DNA from: Fibrobacter succinogenes
GTDB lineage: Bacteria > Fibrobacterota > Fibrobacteria > Fibrobacterales > Fibrobacteraceae
Direction: 5' to 3'
Length of the DNA stretch: 44,749 bases
Assembly (NCBI GenBank): GCA_902771595.1
Contig: CACXXH010000011.1
Location: forward strand, 1 to 44,749
The notes below the pieces were generated by a model that saw only the letters and a list, made by a program, of their open reading frames with translations, made no database searches and was not told the origin of the DNA. Within the stretch, counting starts at the first letter, position 1. Each line of letters starts with the position of its first letter. A program made the position numbers and the translations under genes. Positions 24,595 through 33,105 of this stretch are shown in pieces.

Positions 24595-26169
24595 ATGAGC
24601 AATGTAAGTGCCGATATGGCGAACAGACAACCTTTCTTTTACGATGTCACCCTGCGTGACGGCAACCAGGCGCTCCCGAAGCCCTGGAACAACGCCCAGA
24701 AAAAGGACGTTTACCTGCAACTGCTGAAGCTCGGCGTGCAGGGTGCCGAAGTCGGTTTCCCGGCTTCGAGCGAGATGGATTTTGAATCGTGCAAGGAACT
24801 GGCGCAGCTCACCGCGAAGATGGCCGAGGAAGGCGACGAGGTGGCAAAGCGCGTCGTGGTTTCGGGCCTGGCCCGCTGCGTGGAAAGCGATATCCAGCGC
24901 TGCTGGGAGGCCGTGCAGTTTGCACCGCACCCGCGTATCCATACCTTCCTCGCGACAAGCCCGCTCTCGATGGAGCACGTGCTGCACCTGAGCCCCGAAC
25001 AGGTCAAGGTGAAGGCGGTTCATTGCGTGAAGTTTGCCAAGTCGCTCGTGGGCGACAAGGGCGACGTGGAATTCAGCGCCGAGCACTTCGGTGACTGCCT
25101 CGAGAACATGGATTTCGTGATTGACGTGCTGAAGGCCGTGGTCGAAGCGGGTGCGACGACCATCAACCTGCCGAATACGGTGGAACGCTACCGTCCGCTC
25201 CTGTATGTGAACCAGATCAAGCAGGTGTACGAGGCTCTGCCGAAGAACATCACGATTTCGGTGCACTGCCACAACGACCTGGGCATGGCGACTGCCGCTA
25301 CTGTCGAAAGCTTCTTCGTTGGCGCAACCCAGCTCGAAGTCGCGCTGAACGGCCTGGGCGAACGCTGCGGCAACACGAACTTCTACGAAGTCGCGGTCGC
25401 GCTGCACAACTCCGGCGTGAATACCGGCCTGCACCTGGAGCGCATCTACGAGACGGCAATTCTCATCTCGCAGTGGTCCGGCATCAACATCTATAGCCGC
25501 GCCCCGCTGATTGGCGCCGAAGCCATCGTGCACCGTAGCGGCATCCACCAGGATGGCGCAAGCAAGACGAAGGACATGAAGAAGGGCGCCTACCGCCCGA
25601 TTGACTACTCCATCATCGGCCGTCACCAGAACGACGCCCTGAGCTTCACGAGCCAGAGCGGCCGTACCGCCGTGTACGAGATTATCACGAAGTTCGGCTA
25701 CAAGATGTCTTTGGCCGAAGCCGCGGAACTGCAGCCCGTGTTGAAGGCTTGCAGCGAAAAAGAAGGCGAGCTCTCTGCCGAGCGCGTGCTGGACGTGTTC
25801 CGCGAGCAGCGCGTGAACGTGAATGGACGCCTGGTGTTCAATAACATCGAGGTCATTCCCGACGAAAACCGCTTTATCTTCCACTTCAAGAAGGATGGCG
25901 AGGCGCTGGTGAAGTCTGTGACGGCAGAAGGCCCGATCGAGGCCGCCCTCATGCTCATGCGCGAAATCGGCATGCCGGTCGAACTCGTGAAGTACCGCCA
26001 GCTCGTTGTGCCCGAGAAGGACAAGTTGTGGGCTGGCCGTGGCCTCAGCCGTATCGTGCTGAAGGCGAACGGCAACGAAGTCGAAGGCCGCGGCGTCTCT
26101 AGCGATACGCTCAAGGCGAATATGCGTGCCCTCTTCGGCGGCGTGAACTTGTTGTATAAGAAGGTATAG
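24595..26169 (+). CDS. leuA: 2-isopropylmalate synthase
   Basis: LeuA joins acetyl-CoA and 2-oxoisovalerate in the first committed step of leucine synthesis. The 524-residue protein has the HMGL-type barrel with TLRDGNQALPKPWNNAQKK (residues 19-37), the metal site HCHNDLGMATAAT near 223, NGLGERCGNTNF near 252 and AEAIVHRSGIHQDG near 308. The C-terminal part, with AEGPIEAALMLMREIGMPVE, matches the regulatory domain that binds leucine. LRDGNQ, rather than LRDGEQ, places it with the actinobacterial-type LeuA2 group. AAGGAG precedes ATG 24595. Control by the Leu-rich leader just upstream supports this over citramalate or homocitrate synthase. Confidence 0.92.
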   Translation: MSNVSADMANRQPFFYDVTLRDGNQALPKPWNNAQKKDVYLQLLKLGVQGAEVGFPASSEMDFESCKELAQLTAKMAEEGDEVAKRVVVSGLARCVESDIQRCWEAVQFAPHPRIHTFLATSPLSMEHVLHLSPEQVKVKAVHCVKFAKSLVGDKGDVEFSAEHFGDCLENMDFVIDVLKAVVEAGATTINLPNTVERYRPLLYVNQIKQVYEALPKNITISVHCHNDLGMATAATVESFFVGATQLEVALNGLGERCGNTNFYEVAVALHNSGVNTGLHLERIYETAILISQWSGINIYSRAPLIGAEAIVHRSGIHQDGASKTKDMKKGAYRPIDYSIIGRHQNDALSFTSQSGRTAVYEIITKFGYKMSLAEAAELQPVLKACSEKEGELSAERVLDVFREQRVNVNGRLVFNNIEVIPDENRFIFHFKKDGEALVKSVTAEGPIEAALMLMREIGMPVELVKYRQLVVPEKDKLWAGRGLSRIVLKANGNEVEGRGVSSDTLKANMRALFGGVNLLYKKV

Positions 26170-26218
26170 AATTCTTTGCCGAGAAGTCTTTTACGTATGA
26201 AATAAGTTAGGAGGTTAC

Positions 26219-28771
26219 GTGTTTTTTGCTGTTGCTCTTTTGATTGCGGCAGGTTTCAGCTTTGCTGCGGACTGGAATGACTTTGCCACGGAACCCTCGC
26301 AAGTCCAGGCTGATGGAAAATCGTATTACGAAATCACGTCTGCCGGTGAATTAGCTTGGTTTTCGAAAGAAGTCGCTTCTGGTAAAAATGATATTAATGC
26401 AATCCTTGAGAACGATATTGCTTTGTGGAATTCCATTTCGGGCGATACCAATTACTGGAACCCCATTGGACCGTTTGATTCGCTTGCATTCGAAGGTGTG
26501 TTCGATGGCAACGGGAAGACGATTTTTGGGGCAAAGTCTGAAATTTCTGTACAGGGCTCAGATTCAGTTTTTAATGGTTTCTTTCGGTATGTTGGAGAGA
26601 ATGGTGTTGTTAAAAATTTAACTCTTGAAAATTGCTTGATAAAGTCGAACCATTTGGGTATCGATAGTGTAATGGAAATAAATAATCTAAGTAGTGATAA
26701 TTTCCCAAAGGTCTATTCTGTTGTTGGTGGTATCGTTGGTGTAAACAAAGGTCTAGTTGATAGTGTTCGCTTTGTAAATGGATCGGCTCTTGCCTTGGGG
26801 AGTACTTCGACAAAAGTGGTAAGCGTTTCTCCAAAATCTACCGTGAATGCTTATATGATGAATTACGTTGTCGGTGGAATTGTCGGCTTGAATTTGGGAA
26901 GGGTAAATCGGGCGTATGTGAATGGTTTAGGAATTCCGTCTCATGGAATGACTACAATTATGTATATGGGAGGAATCGTTGGCTCCAATAAGGGATTCGT
27001 TTCTTTGTCGCTCAACGAATCTAGCTTGAGTGACTCTTCGCCTTCGATGCTTGGAGGAATATGTGGACTGAATGAAGGCGTAATTGAAAATGTCAAAATG
27101 TCGGGAGATATGGCGACTACCGATGGAATGGCTGGCGGTATTGTCGCGGATAACCAGGGCTCGGTTTCATGGGCAGAATGTACTGGGTCCATTGGCTATT
27201 CTGGATATGGCTATGGGGCTACTTTGGGCGGTATTGCCGCTCTGAATCATGGAAAAATTTCAAAGTGCTTTTATGGATCTTTGGATCAAAGTCGGGTTCA
27301 AATTCGTTCATCAGTCAAAGGCTATGATATTGCGACGATTTCTATTGGTCCGGAAGCCTATGCTGGAGGAATTGCTGCTCGACAATCGGATAAGGGAACT
27401 GTAGAAGATTGTGGTGTAAGCATGTATTATATAGGCCTTTCTACGGAGCATTCTAAAACGGGAACGCTGTATTCCGCTGGCTTGGTAGGGCTTGATTCGG
27501 GAAATGTCTATAACTCTTATGCAGCGTTTAATCTTTTGATGGGACAAGGACACAAAAGTCCGCTCTACAATATTTCAAGTGTGGAGGGCGAACACGAAGC
27601 GAATTACTATGATTCGGTTTATCTTTCTGCTAAGTTTCCTGCGGATACAAGTGGACTGGATAAGTCCCTGATGCGTTCTCCCAAGTATTCGTGGTTGTTA
27701 AATACGAAAAATGGAAAAGAAAACAGTAAAGATATTTGGTGCTATGGAGGATTTTATCCTTTGCTTGTGCGAGATGGACGTGCGCCAACGTACCGTATCG
27801 TTCGTTATTATGATGGGATTGTTTTTGATACCGTTTATACAGATTGCATGAAACATGCTGTTTGGGGAACTAATGTTCCTGATGATGGAAACGGAAAATC
27901 GCTTGCAAGGTGGGAATTCCGCAAGGGAACGACATCTGTAGAAGTTCCCTCGTTGTATGAATTTCAGGGGGATACGAGCATTTATGCTGTGTTAGATTCC
28001 AAAGAAAGCCTGAAGTTTACTGTAAAATTTTTGAGTTACAACGATACTATTTTACAAGAATTTAAAGATGTCGCTTATGGAACTTTGCCTGAATATTCAG
28101 GGGCGTCTACATACCGTGATTCTACGGGGCTTAAGTATCGCTATACATTTAAGGGGTGGACTCCTGCAATAACGGAAGTGTTTTATGATCAAGTATACAA
28201 GGCTGTATATGATTCTTCGCTTAAATGGTATCGTGTTGATTATGAAGCTAGGTGTGCCGGAAGATGGACTCATTCATATCAGGATGTTGTTTATGGAGAA
28301 AAATCATCTCTGTGTAAGAGGTTTTACGGATCTTCTTGCTCGGACTCTTTGTATGAATATGTTTATAAAGGAATGAGTGTAGATTGCGATTCTTTTGTTG
28401 TTCTTTCGGATACAACTGTGTATGCAGTATTTGATACTGTTCCTTTGCCTAGTTCGTCTTCTGAAAAGATTAGTTCAAGTTCATCTGGAAACGTGGAGTC
28501 GAGTTCGTCTACGGAAAAGAAAAGCTCTTCTTCGAAGAGTGATGCAATTCAGTTGTCTTTGGCAAGTGTGTCGCTGAAATACACGGTGGAAAGAGGATGG
28601 ATTCATTTCAGTGGTTTGACTTTTGCAGAACCTGTTTCTCTGTTTGATGTACAGGGCAATTTGGTAAAGCGAGAAATTTCCACGGAAAACAACTTGTCTA
28701 TTGCGCTTGAACGCCGCGGAATGTATATTTTGAGGTATATGGGAACAAGTTACAGGGTCTTTGTTCCTTAA
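26219..28771 (+). CDS. Large secreted surface protein with GLUG-type repeats and a C-terminal sorting-like domain
   Basis: The 850-residue protein starts at GTG 26219 with AGGAGG upstream. The first 18 residues are a signal-like segment (MFFAVALLIAAGFSFA) that lacks the usual Lys/Arg. Residues about 30-480 carry about eight GLUG-like repeats: GGIVGVNKGLVDSV, GGIVGLNLGRVNRA, GGIVGSNKGFVS, GGICGLNEGVIEN and four weaker ones. Residues about 600-740 hold two Flg_new-like (Listeria-Bacteroides) repeats, for example YTFKGWTPAITEVFYDQVYK. A Ser/Glu/Lys linker follows (about 745-775), then a 65-residue C-terminal domain ending ALERRGMYILRYMGTSYRVF. That end resembles type IX secretion sorting domains, which suggests export to the surface. 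Composition is clearly more A+T-rich than leuA. Confidence 0.82.
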   Translation: MFFAVALLIAAGFSFAADWNDFATEPSQVQADGKSYYEITSAGELAWFSKEVASGKNDINAILENDIALWNSISGDTNYWNPIGPFDSLAFEGVFDGNGKTIFGAKSEISVQGSDSVFNGFFRYVGENGVVKNLTLENCLIKSNHLGIDSVMEINNLSSDNFPKVYSVVGGIVGVNKGLVDSVRFVNGSALALGSTSTKVVSVSPKSTVNAYMMNYVVGGIVGLNLGRVNRAYVNGLGIPSHGMTTIMYMGGIVGSNKGFVSLSLNESSLSDSSPSMLGGICGLNEGVIENVKMSGDMATTDGMAGGIVADNQGSVSWAECTGSIGYSGYGYGATLGGIAALNHGKISKCFYGSLDQSRVQIRSSVKGYDIATISIGPEAYAGGIAARQSDKGTVEDCGVSMYYIGLSTEHSKTGTLYSAGLVGLDSGNVYNSYAAFNLLMGQGHKSPLYNISSVEGEHEANYYDSVYLSAKFPADTSGLDKSLMRSPKYSWLLNTKNGKENSKDIWCYGGFYPLLVRDGRAPTYRIVRYYDGIVFDTVYTDCMKHAVWGTNVPDDGNGKSLARWEFRKGTTSVEVPSLYEFQGDTSIYAVLDSKESLKFTVKFLSYNDTILQEFKDVAYGTLPEYSGASTYRDSTGLKYRYTFKGWTPAITEVFYDQVYKAVYDSSLKWYRVDYEARCAGRWTHSYQDVVYGEKSSLCKRFYGSSCSDSLYEYVYKGMSVDCDSFVVLSDTTVYAVFDTVPLPSSSSEKISSSSSGNVESSSSTEKKSSSSKSDAIQLSLASVSLKYTVERGWIHFSGLTFAEPVSLFDVQGNLVKREISTENNLSIALERRGMYILRYMGTSYRVFVP

Positions 28772-28796
28772 ATGAACAAATGCCTAGAGGTGACCC

Positions 28797-29138
28797 ATGC
28801 TCGAACAACTCAAGCACCCTTTCAAGAGACACTACGAAAAGTACCGTTCCAAACTGGACGGCTTTGTAGGGCCGGTCAAGGAATCGGCGTCGAAGTTGTT
28901 TGCGATGCTCCCGAAGATGGAAGCCTTTGCGGGTTCCGAGGACTTGGGCCAGGAATCCGACGGCTCCACCTCGGGTGGCAAGCCCGGACTGTTGGCCAAG
29001 CTCAAGGATTTCAAGAAGTCTATCAAGAACCTTTCCGACTTCCAGAAGCTGATCCTTTTGACGATTGCGGTCGTGCTCCCCGCGGGCATTCTCATTGCGG
29101 TGGCGCTTGCGAGCATGCTGAAAAACCACAAGAAATAG
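28797..29138 (+). CDS. Small protein with one C-terminal membrane helix
   Basis: The 113-residue protein is not one I recognise. It has a basic N-terminus (LEQLKHPFKRHYEKYRSKLD), a Gly/Ser-rich middle (SDGSTSGGKPG), a basic helix (LLAKLKDFKKSIKNLSDFQK) and a single hydrophobic segment near residues 85-107 (LTIAVVLPAGILIAVALASM) followed by LKNHKK. This is a tail-anchored layout with the N-terminus probably in the cytoplasm. GAGGTGA lies a few bases before ATG 28797. It sits 25 bases after the GLUG-repeat protein, but its codon use matches the G+C-richer housekeeping genes, so it may be real and conserved. Confidence 0.75.
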   Translation: MLEQLKHPFKRHYEKYRSKLDGFVGPVKESASKLFAMLPKMEAFAGSEDLGQESDGSTSGGKPGLLAKLKDFKKSIKNLSDFQKLILLTIAVVLPAGILIAVALASMLKNHKK

Positions 29139-29257
29139 TTTTTGACTGTTGCCCTGTCGTCGATTTTTGCGTTCTGTCTTGCTTTTTGTTCCTTTGTCTG
29201 AATAAAGTAACGCTCTGGAGCGAACTATTGTATATTTGCTGAAAAAAGGAGGTTTTT

Positions 29258-30196
29258 GTGAAAAAATATTTGTTGTCCGTGCTTGTTTTTGCGTTCCTCG
29301 TTGCTTGTGGTGACGATGGTTCCAGTAATCCGGTTGTTGCCGAAAATTCCTCCTCGAGCGAACAGGAGGACCTTTCTACTGTTTCTTCGTCGAGCGTGGC
29401 GAGTTCCCAAAGCGAATTGGCTTCTTGCAGTAGTATCCAGGAATCTTCATCTCAATCGAAAGAAGCGTCCTCTTCAAGTGATGCCCAAAGTCCGGTTTCT
29501 TCCTTCGTTCAAGAAAGCGATGAAAAATCCAGTTCGTCTGTTTTAAGTAGTTCGAGCGAAGTCGTGGAATCTTCCAGTAGCCTTGACAAAACATCTTCGT
29601 CATCCCGTTCGAACGAGACTATTCATAAGGATACCCGCGACGGTCGAGTCTATAGGGTGGTTCTGATTGGAGAAATGGTGTGGATGGCAGAAAATCTGAA
29701 TTACGAAACGCAGAACAGCTATTGCGCTTATAGTTCGCCTGATAGCTGTGCCAAGTATGGCCGCCTGTATACTTGGGCCGATGCTGTCGGGAAGACAGAA
29801 GAGGATTGCGGCGCCGGCCACGATTGTGGGATGAAGAAAAACGATTATGCACCGGGTATTTGTCCCATGGGTTCGCATATTCCGACGCAAAAGGAATGGT
29901 ATGCCCTTATGGAGGCGATTGGCGGTCAAAACTTGTCGGCGGTGACGAAACTGAAAGCGACCGCGGGGTGGGCCGACGATGCGAACGGTTCTGATGATTA
30001 CGGCTACTCGGTATATCCTGAAGGCATGTGGTTTGGCGATACGGATGTTTTCCATAAAGGCGAGATGGCGGCATTCTGGGCTTCTACGGAGTATTCTGCT
30101 GATATGGCGAATTCCGTAAAAATATATAAGAATGATATTATGGCTGGGCCCGAAAATAAATCTTTTGGAATGAATGTCCGTTGCGTGCTGGACTAG
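29258..30196 (+). CDS. Lipoprotein with one Fibrobacter major paralogous domain
   Basis: The 312-residue protein has a lipoprotein signal (FAFLVAC, Cys17), a Ser/Glu-rich linker (about residues 28-125) and one Fib_succ_major (TIGR02145/PF09603-like) domain. The domain runs DTRDGRVYRVVLIGEMVWMA, ENLNYETQNSYCAYSS, YGRLYTWADAV, CPMGSHIPTQKEWYALMEAI and AFWASTEYS to the end NVRCVLD. The family is known mainly from Fibrobacter and has no proven biochemical role; a surface-exposed binding function is inferred. The GTG start at 29258 has AAAGGAGG, and TATATT at 29231-29236 is a likely -10 box. It heads a run with the next lipoprotein and an aminotransferase. Confidence 0.9.
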   Translation: MKKYLLSVLVFAFLVACGDDGSSNPVVAENSSSSEQEDLSTVSSSSVASSQSELASCSSIQESSSQSKEASSSSDAQSPVSSFVQESDEKSSSSVLSSSSEVVESSSSLDKTSSSSRSNETIHKDTRDGRVYRVVLIGEMVWMAENLNYETQNSYCAYSSPDSCAKYGRLYTWADAVGKTEEDCGAGHDCGMKKNDYAPGICPMGSHIPTQKEWYALMEAIGGQNLSAVTKLKATAGWADDANGSDDYGYSVYPEGMWFGDTDVFHKGEMAAFWASTEYSADMANSVKIYKNDIMAGPENKSFGMNVRCVLD

Positions 30197-30226
30197 CCCC
30201 TTCCGACATTTTAAAGAGGAAAAAAG

Positions 30227-31510
30227 TTGAAATCAATTTCAAGGTTGTCTCCGTGGAAACTGCTGGCCCTGGTCGGGGCTTTTGCTTGCACGATGCTTGT
30301 CGCCTGCGGAGACGATGGAAGCGATTTTATTTCGCGCCCTGAAAAGGAATTGTCATCTTCCGTAAAAAAGAGTTCGTCTTCTTCTGCAAAAGATGTTTCT
30401 AGTTCGAGTAGCTTGAGGGAAGGCGCTCTTCCGCCTTGCAGGGGCGAAGATTATGATGATTGTGAATATGACTCCTTGTACGATGAACGCGACGGGCAAA
30501 CATACAAAATCGTAAAAATCGGCAAGCAGTGGTGGATGGCCGAGAACCTGAAATATAAAACGGACAGTAGTCTCTGTTACAAATTGGTCGATTCCAACTG
30601 TACCAAGTATGGTCGCATTTATTCTTGGAATGATGTCGTTCACGGGGGAGGCTGCCCGAAAGGCTGGTTCGTGCCTACGAGCAAGGAAATAAGTGAATTG
30701 TCGCTGAATACAGGAGGTTCTTTTGAAGCGCTTGTTGCGGAAGAGTATGGGGGAGTGGATGCATATGGTTTTTCTGTAAAACTTCAGTATATTGATGATG
30801 ACGAGAGTAGTCAAACTTCTTTTTGGGTTGAAAACGACCTTTGGTTATGGTATTTCACTTACGTAGATGAAAGAAATTATTATCAAATGGGCGGTCCGGC
30901 TTGGCACACCGATGATTCAAGATATTGGATTCGCTGTGTTCGAAATCCCGATGGACTGTATTATGTACAACCTTGTAAAACGGATAGTACGGATACCTGC
31001 GAATACGGAACCTTGACCGATGAACGCGATGGGCAGACATACAAGACCGTGAAAGTCGGTACACGGACCTGGATGGCAGAGAACCTGAATTATGAAATGG
31101 AAAACAGCAGCTGCTATGGGAATGATTCTCTTAACTGCATCAAGAAGGGGCGGCTGTATAGTGTGACGTCGGCTCAGAGCGCCTGCCCCAAGGGATGGCA
31201 TTTGCCTACGACTGACGAATGGAGAGCCCTTGATAAGGTGACTGGTCTTGATAATCACAGGTGGCAGGCAAAAGGCATTGAAGAATGGCCTTATGCTACT
31301 GATATGTATGGGCTTTCTGTAATTCCCGGTGGGGAGTGGAATGTGTATGCTGCAGGTTATTTACGTGGTGACGAGGCTGCATATTTTTGCGGAGTACCCG
31401 AAAACGAAAAATGCAATGGTGGGTGGTTCTTATATTCTGGCAATAGTGGACATGACTGTATCGAAGATGCTAATACATGCTCCGTCCGCTGCATAAAGGA
31501 TGAGGATTGA
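30227..31510 (+). CDS. Lipoprotein with two Fibrobacter major paralogous domains
   Basis: The 427-residue protein starts at TTG 30227, six bases after AGAGGA. The lipobox is MLVAC (Cys27), followed by a short Ser-rich linker (KKSSSSSAKDVSSSSSLREG). Domain 1 (about 80-245) has DERDGQTYKIVKIGKQWWMA, ENLKYKTDSSLCY, YGRIYSWNDV and CPKGWFVPTSKEI. Domain 2 (about 260-427) has DERDGQTYKTVKVGTRTWMA, ENLNYEMENSSCYGN, CPKGWHLPTTDEWRAL and the ending CSVRCIKDED. Domain 1 is more degenerate in its second half. The stop TGA overlaps the ATG of the aminotransferase (TGATG), implying coupled translation. Confidence 0.9.
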   Translation: MKSISRLSPWKLLALVGAFACTMLVACGDDGSDFISRPEKELSSSVKKSSSSSAKDVSSSSSLREGALPPCRGEDYDDCEYDSLYDERDGQTYKIVKIGKQWWMAENLKYKTDSSLCYKLVDSNCTKYGRIYSWNDVVHGGGCPKGWFVPTSKEISELSLNTGGSFEALVAEEYGGVDAYGFSVKLQYIDDDESSQTSFWVENDLWLWYFTYVDERNYYQMGGPAWHTDDSRYWIRCVRNPDGLYYVQPCKTDSTDTCEYGTLTDERDGQTYKTVKVGTRTWMAENLNYEMENSSCYGNDSLNCIKKGRLYSVTSAQSACPKGWHLPTTDEWRALDKVTGLDNHRWQAKGIEEWPYATDMYGLSVIPGGEWNVYAAGYLRGDEAAYFCGVPENEKCNGGWFLYSGNSGHDCIEDANTCSVRCIKDED

Positions 31511-32895
31511 TGCTCTCTTCCCGCTTGCCTAAAGACCTTTCTCCGTCGTCGTTCTTTGCCGAACTGGAACGCACGAAGGCCGCCGTGCTTGCGGAATGTG
31601 CCGTCGCGGATGGTCGTGTCGGAAATGCCGTCAGGCTTCCGTTTATCGACATGACGGTAAGCAGTCCTGTTCGTGCTGGCTTGCCGATTGACTTGGATGC
31701 AGCGGTGGAGGAGACGCGCAAGGATTTCGGTTGCTGGAATCCGGATGCTGCGGGTTGGAAGTCTGCGCGCGAGGCGGTGGTAGAATATTACCGCGAACGC
31801 GGTGGTAACTTTACCGCAGGCCAGATTATTCTGACTGCTAGTACGAGCGAAGCGTACTCTGTTTTGTTCAAGACATTCTGCGACCCGGGCGACGTGATTT
31901 TGACGCCGATGCCGGGGTATCCGCTGCTTGATACGCTAGCGCAGCTGGAACATCTGGAATGTGCACCGTATTTTTTGAAACTGAAGAGAGAGAAGAAAAA
32001 AGGTGTCATTCTGGAGCCGAAGGCGATAGAATCCATGGACCCTATCGCATCTACGATGCTCCAGGGTGACAATAAGGGTTGTTTCCGTTTTGTCTTGGAT
32101 TCCGATAGCTTGCTTGCTGCGCCGGAGCGTGCGAAAATTCTGCTGCTCGTTTCGCCGCACAATCCGACGGGACATTGTGTTTCCCGCGAAGAATGGAATG
32201 CGGCGGTTCGTTTTTGCGAAGAAAACAACTTGATCCTCGTGGTGGACGAAGTCTTCGGCGATTACGCTTTTTCGCCGGAGGTCCGCCGTAGTTGGGAATA
32301 TGTGTTTGGCGGAAAGAGAGATCCCCGCCTTCGCGGGAATGACAGTGGGCGAGAGTCTCTTTGGGATGCGGGCGGCGGTGACTTCATCAACCTTCCCGAA
32401 GACGGCCCCAAGTGCCCGATATTCTGGTTGAACGGGCTCAGCAAGGCCGTTGGTTCCCCGCAGCTCAAGCTCGGCTGGATGGCGTTCTATGCTCCGCGCG
32501 AGCAGTTCGAACCTGTCCGTGCGGCCCTCGAGTTTGTGGAAGATGCCTACTTGAGCGTATCCGCCCCGGCACAGGCGCTCGGCACGGCGCTGTTGCCCAA
32601 GGCTACCGCCTACGAATCGCGCGTCAAGGAACGTCTCCTGCAAAACTGGCAGACCCTGTGCGAAGCTTTCCCCTCCAAGTACTGCCCGACGGTTCTCGGC
32701 GGCTGGTATGCGGTTATCCGCCTGGGGGAGGACGACGAGGAACTCACGCTCCGCCTGCTCCGAGAAAAGCATGTGCTGGTGCAGCCCGGTTTCTTCTTCG
32801 ATTTTGACGAGGACGGCTGGGTGGTCGTTTCTCTATTGCAGGAACCGGCGCTGTTTAAGGAAGCCGTCGCACGTATGACCCGACCGTCATGCTGA
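31510..32895 (+). CDS. PLP-dependent aminotransferase, class I/II, with a repeat-derived insertion
   Basis: The 461-residue fold-type I aminotransferase has TASTSEAYSVLFKTFCDPGD with TPMPGYPLL (cofactor pocket), LLLVSPHNPTGHCVS, LVVDEVFGDYAF and the Schiff-base lysine in LNGLSKAVGSPQLKLGWM near residue 317. The substrate cannot be named; alanine- or aspartate-type enzymes are nearest. Two oddities: a segment near residues 267-288 (GGKRDPRLRGNDSGRESLWD) is encoded by a hairpin repeat at 32320-32365, and the last codons with the stop come from another repeat family (CCGTCATGCTGA). The start ATG 31510 overlaps the previous stop. The active-site motifs are intact, so it is probably functional. 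Confidence 0.9.
   Translation: MLSSRLPKDLSPSSFFAELERTKAAVLAECAVADGRVGNAVRLPFIDMTVSSPVRAGLPIDLDAAVEETRKDFGCWNPDAAGWKSAREAVVEYYRERGGNFTAGQIILTASTSEAYSVLFKTFCDPGDVILTPMPGYPLLDTLAQLEHLECAPYFLKLKREKKKGVILEPKAIESMDPIASTMLQGDNKGCFRFVLDSDSLLAAPERAKILLLVSPHNPTGHCVSREEWNAAVRFCEENNLILVVDEVFGDYAFSPEVRRSWEYVFGGKRDPRLRGNDSGRESLWDAGGGDFINLPEDGPKCPIFWLNGLSKAVGSPQLKLGWMAFYAPREQFEPVRAALEFVEDAYLSVSAPAQALGTALLPKATAYESRVKERLLQNWQTLCEAFPSKYCPTVLGGWYAVIRLGEDDEELTLRLLREKHVLVQPGFFFDFDEDGWVVVSLLQEPALFKEAVARMTRPSC
32320..32365. repeat. Hairpin repeat (PAKAGIS-type) inside the aminotransferase gene
   Basis: AGAGATCCCCGCCTTCGCGG is followed by GAATGACAGTGGGCGAGAGTC; the stem is CCCGC-CTTC-GCGGG (one extra C on the left) and GAGAG-type flanks repeat. 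On the reverse strand it reads VIPAKAGIS, a peptide often seen where such intergenic elements are translated. It stays in frame here. Confidence 0.8.
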
Positions 32896-33050
32896 CTTCT
32901 GAATGTCATGCTGACGAAGGTCAGCATCAGGGTGACTCCCGAATGTCATGCTGACGAAGGTCAGCATCAGGGTGACTCCCGAATGTCATGCTGACGAAGG
33001 TCAGCATCAGGGTGACTCGCGAATGTCATGCTGACGAAGGTCAGCATCAG
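32885..33050. repeat. 40-bp tandem hairpin repeat, 3.75 copies
   Basis: Copies lie at 32901-32940, 32941-32980, 32981-33020 (one base changed) and 33021-33050 (partial). Each holds ATGCTGAC-GAAG-GTCAGCAT, an 8-bp perfect stem with a GAAG loop. A degenerate half-copy at 32885-32896 provides the aminotransferase stop codon. There are no spacers between units, so it is not a CRISPR. Confidence 0.93.
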
Positions 33051-33072
33051 CATTCCCCACCAGATATTTTTA

Positions 33073-33098
33073 TATATTACACGCGGATAAAAATCAGG
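33073..33098 (+). promoter_or_regulatory. Promoter -10 and ribosome-binding site of the GT4 gene
   Basis: TATATT at 33073-33078 predicts transcription from about 33085. CAGG at 33095-33098 lies seven bases before GTG 33106 and is a weak ribosome-binding site. Confidence 0.45.
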
Positions 33099-33105
33099 TT
33101 TGACC

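Noticed and set aside
28772..29242. Alternative 156-codon frame overlapping the small membrane protein
   Set aside because: It lacks any domain or ribosome-binding site, while the 28797 frame has GAGGTGA and a clear membrane helix.
32901..33050. CRISPR array
   Set aside because: The 40-bp units are contiguous with no spacers and contain perfect hairpins; no cas genes are nearby.
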